Shown here: in pieces, positions 56,557 through 64,000 of the stretch
How the letters are laid out: each line of letters opens with the position of its first letter
Position numbering within the stretch: position 1 is the stretch's first letter
Assembly (NCBI RefSeq): GCF_910591885.1
Contig: NC_063277.1
Coordinates: forward strand, 17,999,664-18,063,663
Direction: 5' to 3'
Source of the DNA: Bombus terrestris
Lineage: Eukaryota > Arthropoda > Insecta > Hymenoptera > Apidae
Length of the DNA stretch: 64,000 nt
Program-made: the position numbers and the translations under genes
The notes under the pieces: model-generated
What the model was told of the DNA's origin: nothing
What the model saw: only the letters and a program-made list of their open reading frames with translations
Databases searched by the model: none

Positions 56557-58848
56557 TTAACCCTTTTTGCCCCTTCCTTTATTTTTGCCTTTTATCCTTT
56601 TTCTGACTCCCATAGATTGTTCTGTATCATCATCCTCATTGTCATCTTGACGCTTCTTTCGTTTACCTAACTTTTTACTGTCTTCGATATCTTTCATTTC
56701 CTAAAATACGATAGTGTTTGTAATTATTACTATCATTATCGTTGTTATTATTAATATTGTTGCAATAATCAAATAGTAAATAACTGATTGTACCATTTTT
56801 ACAATACGTTGTGCTTCAGCTACTCTTTCTTGAAGCACCATTACTTCTTCTTCTTCAGTCGGATATAATGGTAATTGTTTTGATATCAATTGCTCTATTC
56901 TTTGATACAATTCTACGTCATACTGTGTTACAAATGTAATGGAACGACCAGAACGACCAGCACGTGCAGTACGTCCAACTCTATGTATATAATCTTTACT
57001 ATGTGTAGGTATATCAAAATTTATTACAATATCTACATGAGGAATATCGAGACCCCTATAAAAAGAAACACATATTACGAAAAAAATAAATTAAATAAGC
57101 TGAATATCATATACTTACCTGCTAGCAACATCTGTGGAAATAAGTATAGATCGATTTTTCGCCTTGAATTTAGTAAGAGCAGCTATTCTCTTATTCTGTG
57201 ACATTTGTCCGTGCAAAGGAACAGCAGTAAAGCCCAAATTTCGTAAAAGAAGAGCAGTTCTAACTGTATTGTTGCAAGTCGCACAAAATATCATAAAACT
57301 GTTACCTGCTAATTCATTTAAGATATGTACAAGATATACATCCTGCAACATGAAATTTTATTGTAAAATGGAAATTTCTATAAAAATGAAAAAATTATTT
57401 TTTCTTGTACCTTGAATTTAACTGGGATAAAAACATAGTATTGTTGTAATTTTTCAACAGTTTGGTACTTTGTTGAAACTTCCACTTTAACAGGATTTCG
57501 CAAAGATGCTCTCTGTAATTTCTGAACCTTTTTAGTCATTGTTGCAGAAAACAACAATGTTCTTCTTTCTCGAGGAATTACTCTTAAAATTTTATCTACT
57601 TCAACTTCAAAATCCATATTCAAAATTCGATCTGCCTCATCCATAACCTTTTAAAAGATTGGAACAGTAGGTGCATCAATTTTTTATCACGTGTATATAA
57701 TAAAACTATTACTGTTACTTACCAAGAATTTTAGAGAACGTAGATTAAAACCTTTTGTGTTTTCCAAATGGTCAACTAATCTACCTGGAGTGGCAATTAA
57801 AATATGTGGCTTTTTTGCCAATAACAATGCCTGAGACATCATGTCCATTCCACCTACTATTACTGCACATTTTACTCCAATACTTGACCCTAGAATAAAA
57901 AACATTATATATAATAATTATGAGTACATTATTCTAAATTACTACAAAATGAAATATTTGCATTACCTAAAGCTTCAAATTGTTCTGATATTTGGAAGGC
58001 TAGTTCTCTGGTAGGTGTTAAAATTAAAGCAAAATATCTTTGTGGATTTTCTAACAGTGCCTGTAATATAGGAATAGCAAAGGCTGCAGTTTTACCAGAA
58101 CCAGTTTCCGCTAATCCTATTATATCTTTACCTAATAAATTTTAAATTCAATTTAACAAAAAGTACTTCAATTTAATTCTATTTCTTTTATTTTTCATAT
58201 ATATATATGTCTATTTCTCTTTTCATTTTACCTTCAAGGGTTAACGGAATAGCTTCACATTGAATCTTTGTAGGTGATTTCCATTTTAAATCTTCACATG
58301 TTTTACACAATGTGTCTACGATCCCCTAGAAATATTAACAATTAACATAATGTTAATGAAATATTAACATAATATTTGCATTTTATTCATATTCTTTCTA
58401 AAAGAATAAAGTATTTAAGATATATGTTCATGAATATTAAATACTGAATAATTATTAACCATGTATTTCAAATACCGCAAGAATATAATAATATGAAATG
58501 ACAATAAAGATAAATTTTATATATATTTCTAAATATATTTATTTTAATTAAATATAAGGCGCAATTCATATATATTTCAAATATAATATTAATTTTTAAA
58601 TGTTATATTCTTATAATTACGAATATATTTTTGTATTATTATGTTAAATAATTTACTCAATTGTTACATTAGGTTTAATGTATATGTGATTATAAAAGGA
58701 CATATGGAATACTTCTTTTGTTTTGATTAGGTTAGATGTGTGTTACAGACATTTTTAAACTTACCAAATCTTTCCATGTCAGTTCCTTTGCATTTTCTTG
58801 ATCCTGTTGTTTTGTTGGTTGTTGATTTATCTCATTACTTTCTTCCAT
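56557..58848 (-). CDS. DDX47: DDX47 (Rrp3-type) DEAD-box RNA helicase
   Basis: A nucleolar ATP-dependent RNA helicase needed for early cleavage of pre-rRNA towards 18S. Exons (minus) 58848-58765, 58325-58232, 58131-57967, 57889-57723, 57647-57411, 57342-57119, 57055-56794 and 56700-56557 join in phase to 458 residues, the family length. All helicase motifs are present: the Q-motif region (WKSPTKIQCEAIP), I AETGSGKT, Ia PTREL, Ib TPGR, II DEAD, III SAT, IV/V FCATCNNT and STDVASRGLDIP, VI HRVGRTARAGR. The C-terminal exon is Lys/Arg-rich (GVRKRIKGKNKGRGKKG), a likely nucleolar signal. The start ATG precedes a short acidic N-terminus leading to LTWKDL. Confidence 0.96.
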
Positions 58849-58949
58849 TTTGTAATCATTAATATACTATATTAATAGTAATAACATAACATAAATTTTT
58901 AATTTTACACACACATTGTAACTTGTTCCTCACAAGTTTGAAAACATTT

Positions 58950-59135
58950 ACGCTAGAAATTAGGAGAGAAGAAATGAGAGTGCTCACACCCGTAGTTCTA
59001 GTTGTTTCATATTACAGGTGCTGCACCATGCGGCCAAGTGCTGAGTTTAATTGACATTAGGATATACAAGAACCTATAAAATTAGGGATCTGCTCTGTTT
59101 GGTTCCACTCTAGCACAGACAAGAACGTATTGAGT
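58950..59135. repeat. Left arm of a long inverted repeat upstream of DDX47
   Basis: About 180 bases pair imperfectly with 60425-60595 in inverse orientation. Shared blocks are GGAAATGAGAGTgCTCAC (with one change), GTGCTGCACCATGCGGCCAA, ATACAAGAA and TTAGGGATCTGCtCTGTTTG. The arm starts 100 bases upstream of the DDX47 ATG and so overlaps its promoter. Confidence 0.8.
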
Positions 59136-59842
59136 AACAGGAATTTAAATATATTTACTGATAGTAGTATGAATAATTAAATAATATATCATAACGGTAT
59201 TTTTATTAATACGTACCATATTTTACGTAATAATAGCAACCTTATACGTGTAACACATAAAAGCTTTTCATTAAGAACATAATTTTATTCGTAATTGCTA
59301 ACGAACATTGTTTTAAATATGTTCTCTATTTCTCAATAGTTGAAAGTTGAAAGAATATTATACTTAAGTTTGTTCCTGGGATCTCTGTAACACCTATGGA
59401 GAAAGATACAAGGCATCTCAAGGTACACAGAAGGTATTGAAAGTTTTGAAATGTAAATTTATTTCATAAGATGTCCTCCTCTGCCGTTTATTTTAGATTT
59501 ATTGTAGGTTTTTATATAAATAGGAATTCCAGAACCTTTATATCTTCGATTATATAGTTTAAATGTGATTTACAATTAGATAGGACAGTAGGGTGGTTTT
59601 AAATGAAATTAAATTTTTGGATAGGTAGGGTATTTTTGAATTATTATATAGTAATAGTTAATGCATACATAGTAATGTAACAGTAATAACGTAGAATATA
59701 TGATTTTTTGTTTGTTTTTGACTCTCAGTTATTCTACATTGTCATGACAATAAATGTTGTAAAATATTGTTGCAAATTCAAAATAGTATCTCATATAACG
59801 TTATATGATTAATTTGAGATTTAATTGAAATCTTGTTTTCAG

Positions 59843-60192
59843 GGAGGTTCTCCATTTGCAGCCAACCTCCACGTGGTGAGACCCGGGCTATCATTTTTAT
59901 TTGACATATAATTACTAATTGTATTATATTATATGATATAATTATGAATTATATAGCAAGTAATATGAGCCAATTGACTGCTATTGCGATTATGCTTTTA
60001 TAGATCCTATCAATTCCTTCAATGATTCTAGGAGCATACGAAGGAGAGCTTTCCGTTAAAATTGAGGAGGATTCGCGCCCAAGAAGACATCAAAAAAGGA
60101 CGCAAGTCTCAAAAATCAAAAGGGAGGGCGAAGAGCCCTCTTGGGATTTCCTCAACGGCAGAAATTTATTTATTTTTTTTGTTTTTTGTTAA
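59843..60192 (+). CDS. Candidate exon pair of a small unknown gene between the inverted repeat arms
   Basis: A 33-base block (59843-59875) has a strong acceptor (TTGTTTTCAG) and a donor (GTG|GTGAGA). A second block starts after TTTTATAG at 60004 and stays open to TAA at 60192. They join in phase to GGSPFAANLHV|ILSIPSMILG and continue with a charged stretch containing EEDSRPRRHQKRTQ and EGEEPSWDFLNGR. An ATG (in PSM) in the second block would give 56 residues. AATAAA follows near 60269. No family is recognised and no upstream exon is proven, so this may be a noncoding transcript or chance. Confidence 0.3.
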
Positions 60193-60424
60193 TATATTAT
60201 TATATTCTGTCATTTTGTACTATTTTTAATACTATTTTATATTATCGTTGTCGTCGTGCAGAAATATAATAAACAATTAATTTCTCTTTCTTACAATTAG
60301 TTTCATTATTGCACTATTTTGTCATTCTTATATTTGTCTATCTCGGATAGAAAAGTAGATATGAGCTTTTCCATAGGACCGTATAATTAAATAGGTTCTT
60401 CTTATAGCGTGGAAATCAATAGTT

Positions 60425-60595
60425 TCTTGTCTATGCTAGTGTGCAATCAAACAGGGCAGATCCCTAATTTCTTGTATAAGCTAATATCAACAAAATTCAG
60501 CAGTTGGCCGCATGGTGCAGCACTAGTCCGGGAATAACCAGGTCCATAAGCGTGAGTACTCTCATTTCCTCTCTGTAATTAGTATATCTAGAACC
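60425..60595. repeat. Right arm of the long inverted repeat, upstream of COX19
   Basis: The inverse partner of 58950-59135, ending about 730 bases before the COX19 start. Together the arms enclose 1.3 kb. No TA or longer target duplication was identified at the outer ends. Confidence 0.8.
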
Positions 60596-61046
60596 TCCTA
60601 CAATTTATGCTTACTGGTTAAATATTTTAATGTAGAGTATTTAAGTATTTTCTAAGCGCTTGTATATTAATGGGGTAATTTTACATATTTTTGTCTTGTA
60701 AGCATTGAAAAATTTGTATATTTTATTTCTGTAATGGTTCTATATAGATAGTATATAGAAAAGCGAAAGAGATAGGGGGAAATGAAATGTGAGAAAAAAG
60801 AAAAAGGGAGGAACATGCATGATTGGTTCGAAGTCTAGTAACTTATTGCGTTTCCGCCTTGATACGCAAAACATATTATTACGAATCGGTGATATTATCT
60901 TTTGACGACAATTTTAAATACTGTGAAATTTCAATATTTTAACTTATATATGAATTTATGCAAATTTTTTTTTAATACCATATATTATATTTTATGCTTT
61001 TTGCCGCGTAAATGCGTTTTTGTTGTATTACCGGGGTGAGTAAGGA

Positions 61047-61115
61047 GATCGCCGGTGCTTATCGTTGGTAATTCGCTTACTTTTGACTGAATTTCTCCCA
61101 TAAGCATCGGCGATC
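61047..61115. repeat. 16-bp inverted repeat with 37-base loop upstream of COX19
   Basis: GATCGCCGGTGCTTAT at 61047-61062 pairs with ATAAGCATCGGCGATC at 61100-61115, 15 of 16 bases complementary. It is CG-rich in an AT-rich setting and lies about 210 bases before the COX19 ATG. Confidence 0.8.
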
Positions 61116-61327
61116 ACCATATTGTTCTGTGGTTACGTAATATAGAGTGCATAAAACGAAGTTAAAGATACGGTCACAAGTGGCGCTGTTGCATTGAATG
61201 TTCTACAATGGTGGCTTTGGTCTACCGTTTATTTCGTAATAAGTTTGTTTAAAAGAGGTTTTCGAAAATTCTGTCTGTATTCATTGCTCCACCGATTCTT
61301 CTGTATGAACGTGAACCGACGGTAGTG

Positions 61328-61582
61328 ATGTCCACGTACACATTCTCACAGAAGATACTTACACCCATACCTCCGGAGAAAGGTAGTTTTCCACTCGATC
61401 ATGAGGGTGTCTGCAGAAAGCTTATGATCAAATATATGCGTTGTTTGATCGACAATAAGAACGAAAACACAATGTGTCGAAATGTTATAAAGGATTATCT
61501 TGGTTGTCGGATGGATAATGATCTTATGGCGCGAGAAGATTGGTCTGATCTCGGTTTTTCTGATGAGGTCAAGGAGACATAA
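61328..61582 (+). CDS. COX19: COX19, mitochondrial cytochrome c oxidase assembly factor
   Basis: A small intermembrane-space protein with twin CX9C motifs that helps deliver copper to cytochrome oxidase. The intronless frame codes 84 residues, matching the family. The signature PPEKGSFPLDHEGVC is near residue 15. The two CX9C motifs CRKLMIKYMRC and CRNVIKDYLGC form the disulphide-linked helical hairpin, followed by RMDNDLMAREDWSDLGF. The first ATG is at 61328; a GTG just before it is in frame but is not a eukaryotic start. An AATAAA lies near 61928. Confidence 0.95.
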   Translation: MSTYTFSQKILTPIPPEKGSFPLDHEGVCRKLMIKYMRCLIDNKNENTMCRNVIKDYLGCRMDNDLMAREDWSDLGFSDEVKET

Positions 61583-62195
61583 CAGCAGCGATTTATTACT
61601 AATCGATTGTCGCGACGTTGTAGATCACCGCTCTTATCACTTGACTGGTATTTATGAACTTTTTCGCTGGTCATCCTTGTTTCACTTTAGAAAATACTCC
61701 CACGAATTTTAAGAATATATTTACAAATTTCTAGCAACATATAACTTACGTATGTACATCACAAATTATAAATAATATATATATATAAGTATGTATGCAT
61801 TTGTTGAAATGATTTGTGAACGACGATGACTCGACATTATCAATAGAGAATTTTTTCTGATATGCAGGCAAATTAAAGTGATTGCAGTGCAGTGAAGAGA
61901 CTTGGAAGCAAATTATTAAATATTCAAAATAAACTGTTAGAAATAATAATACATTTAATATAGAGAATAATACATTTAAGAGGAAGAGAAATTATTGTCG
62001 ACCTCATACAATATTGATCTCTTTTAATTATAGTTTTCAGTTAATCAATGTAATTTAGACATTTTGCATCAGAGGGCCTAATATATAGGGATATATCTTT
62101 CAATATTGTTGTAATTTCACATCGTTCGTTGATATAACCGATAGAACAGAACTAAATAACACATTAGAGAAAGAAGCAAACGTAAATTTGTGAAA
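61583..62195. other. COX19 3' region and PPCDC promoter spacer
   Basis: AT-rich sequence between two genes in the same direction. No coding pattern, repeat or RNA gene was recognised. Confidence 0.6.
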
Positions 62196-63184
62196 ATGTC
62201 AAGCACCTCTAGAAAAAAGATACTAATTGGTTGTACTGGTAGCGTCGCAACAATTAAATTGCCACAATTAGTAGAGAAGTTATGGCAGAATAATTTGGAT
62301 GTAAGGGTAGTAGTCACTGAAAAGGCTAAACATTTCTTGAAAGAAGCAGAACTGCCTCCAGGAATTCAAGTATTATCCGACACTGTAGAATGGGCAGCTT
62401 GGCAAGATAGAGGCGATCCTGTATTACATATTGATCTAGTAAAGTGGGCTGATTTATTTTTAATCGCTCCACTAGATGCCAATACTCTTGGTAAAATAGC
62501 CAGTGGCATATGCGATAATATCTTAACTTGCGTCGCACGTGCCTGGGATCCACTGAAGCCTTTGATTTTTTGTCCTGCCATGAATACAAAAATGTGGGAA
62601 CATCCTGTTACTGCACCACAGGTATGTAGTATGATATTTAAATATATAATATTCTTTATATATATTATACATAAATATCTCTTTTTAATCATATTTATGG
62701 TTTAAGTTAATTGGATTTAAGATCGGGCAATTCTCTGTCATAGAGTTAATCTTCAAACTAGTGATCATGGGAAAAGTTTTGTAATGTTTTAATTAAATTA
62801 AACAAGATAAGTAACAAAAATCTGATTTGGTGGAATTACTTGAATTTAGTTTGTTGCCTTTATGGTTTACTAACATAGAATAGTAAAAATTTGAGAAAAA
62901 AAGAACTTAGGAACTTGAAAAGTTTGTTAGAAAAGAAACACTTTAATAGAATTTATTAAACATAAATCTGTGGTATTGTGTGATTAAACTTGATTATTCT
63001 TATCTTTTCTTAGATAGCTCTGTTAAAGTCTTGGGGATATAAGGAGGTTACATGCATTTCTAAAACTCTTATGTGTGGCGATGTAGGAATAGGTGGAATG
63101 GCAGAAGTAGACAGTATCGTTCAAACTACATTGAGGTTGCTTAATCCTTGGGACCCATATTCGCCGCCGGATTTGCGCCTTTAG
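62196..63184 (+). CDS. PPCDC: PPCDC, phosphopantothenoylcysteine decarboxylase
   Basis: An FMN-dependent enzyme that decarboxylates 4'-phosphopantothenoylcysteine to 4'-phosphopantetheine, the third step from pantothenate to coenzyme A. Exons 62196-62621 and 63014-63184 join in phase to 198 residues, the usual length. Visible: KILIGCTGSVATIK (flavoprotein N-terminal fold), the active-site His in DPVLHIDL, the FMN-binding IAPLDANTLGKIASGICDN, and the substrate-binding PAMNTKMW (PxMNxxMW). The second exon has the flexible-lid Cys region, LMCGDVGIGGMAE. The start is the first ATG of the frame. Confidence 0.95.
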
Positions 63185-64000
63185 CATCAGGAAGTTAAAG
63201 TGAAACATCCAACGAAGCTTTATCATCATACTTATAACACGTAAAAAATGTTGCGAAGGAAAGATATTTAAAAGCGAAAGAATAACGCGTACTATGGTGA
63301 AATATAAATAATTTATGCTCATAGCGAAATTCGAGTTCAGTCGCAAGTATTGACTTGTAAGATTACGCTTTCCCGAGGACACTATGTCGCGATATTTTGC
63401 TGCTCAAACGAAACGTCTAAAAAAATTGCTAAATAAAGCAGAGTCCGTTTGTTCACTCGCCAAAGTAAAATGTAAAAAATTGTAAAAAAGTTCTGTTAAC
63501 ATATCGTTCAACACAGTAAATAAACATGTACATGTTTTTGTTAAATATATGAGTTAAATGAGATAACATAATTTAAGGTTCCCTTGGTCTTTCTTTCTTT
63601 TTAAAAACAACTTCTCGCTTCGTATATTTTATAATTCGCAATTAAGCTGTTCATACAGTGAAAAGAGTCTTTTGGAAAGATAAAAAATTCACAAACTGGG
63701 ATAAGTCATCGTTTATTATTAAAATTTTCGTTAAAATTATTTAAAAATTACTTTATTAAAATTATTTTATATATACTCGGTATAAGGAAAACGGTGTGCG
63801 TGTGTGCGTGCGCGCGGGCGCGCGCGCGTTTGTGTATTTGTTTGTTTGTGTGTTAAAATTTGGGGCGCATATGCATATACGCACAAATATTTATACACGA
63901 CTTCACATAAATATCACAGTTTACAAATATTTATTAAAATACGCTATAAAAAATATCCCGAGGAAGAAGGTCGATCGTGACGATGCGTTGCTCGAGGCCA
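63185..64000. other. PPCDC 3' region and right edge, no gene seen
   Basis: It contains a likely polyadenylation AATAAA near 63434 and an alternating purine-pyrimidine tract of GT and GC steps at about 63792-63855. No coding pattern was recognised up to the edge. Confidence 0.55.

Noticed and set aside
1..64000. CRISPR arrays, bacterial operons, rRNA and tRNA genes
   Set aside because: No regularly spaced repeats, no ribosome-binding-site pattern and no cloverleaf or rRNA core sequence were seen; the gene structure is eukaryotic throughout.

Overview
The window is nuclear DNA of an insect, most likely a bee or other hymenopteran. The evidence is an AT-rich base composition with frequent CG dinucleotides, GT-AG introns, insect-type thioredoxin reductase ending in SCCS instead of a selenocysteine, and decayed mariner-like elements. 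I assigned products by recognising protein families and traced exons by hand from splice sites and reading phase. No alignment or database search was run.

Layout: 1-12.8 kb is a PP2C phosphatase (PPM1E/F type) on the minus strand whose last exon lies left of the window. Two genes sit antisense in its introns: an intronless CFAP299 (4.5-5.2 kb) and a four-exon fatty-acid-binding protein (8.3-11.5 kb). The FABP intron holds a mariner-like relic nested inside another inverted-repeat element. From 14.4 to 17.4 kb are a PANTS/C22orf39-type gene (minus) and BCL7 (plus), diverging from a spacer with a long imperfect inverted repeat. From 18.8 to 26.3 kb a sniffer-like short-chain dehydrogenase (minus) and thioredoxin reductase (plus) are interleaved: TrxR exon 1a lies in the first intron of the dehydrogenase, and dehydrogenase exon 1 lies between the two alternative TrxR first exons. 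From 26.9 to 28.9 kb is a matrix metalloproteinase gene that stops before its zinc site. From 30.0 to 39.3 kb is a 21-exon CFAP251 (WDR66). From 41.4 to 46.9 kb is a 1808-residue C2H2/PHD protein in a single coding exon. CNOT3 occupies 49.9-53.7 kb, DDX47 56.6-58.8 kb (minus), COX19 61.3-61.6 kb and PPCDC 62.2-63.2 kb.

Most genes are unrelated housekeeping functions: mRNA deadenylation, rRNA processing, chromatin, redox, coenzyme A synthesis and cytochrome oxidase assembly. The two axonemal genes, CFAP299 and CFAP251, are the only obvious functional pair and both imply sperm-flagellum or sensory-cilium expression. No RNA gene, CRISPR array or operon was seen. The less ordinary content is structural: genes within introns, interleaved promoters, inverted repeats in divergent spacers, a relic exon, and several miniature transposons with TA-flanked ends beginning CAGGGTGT-like.
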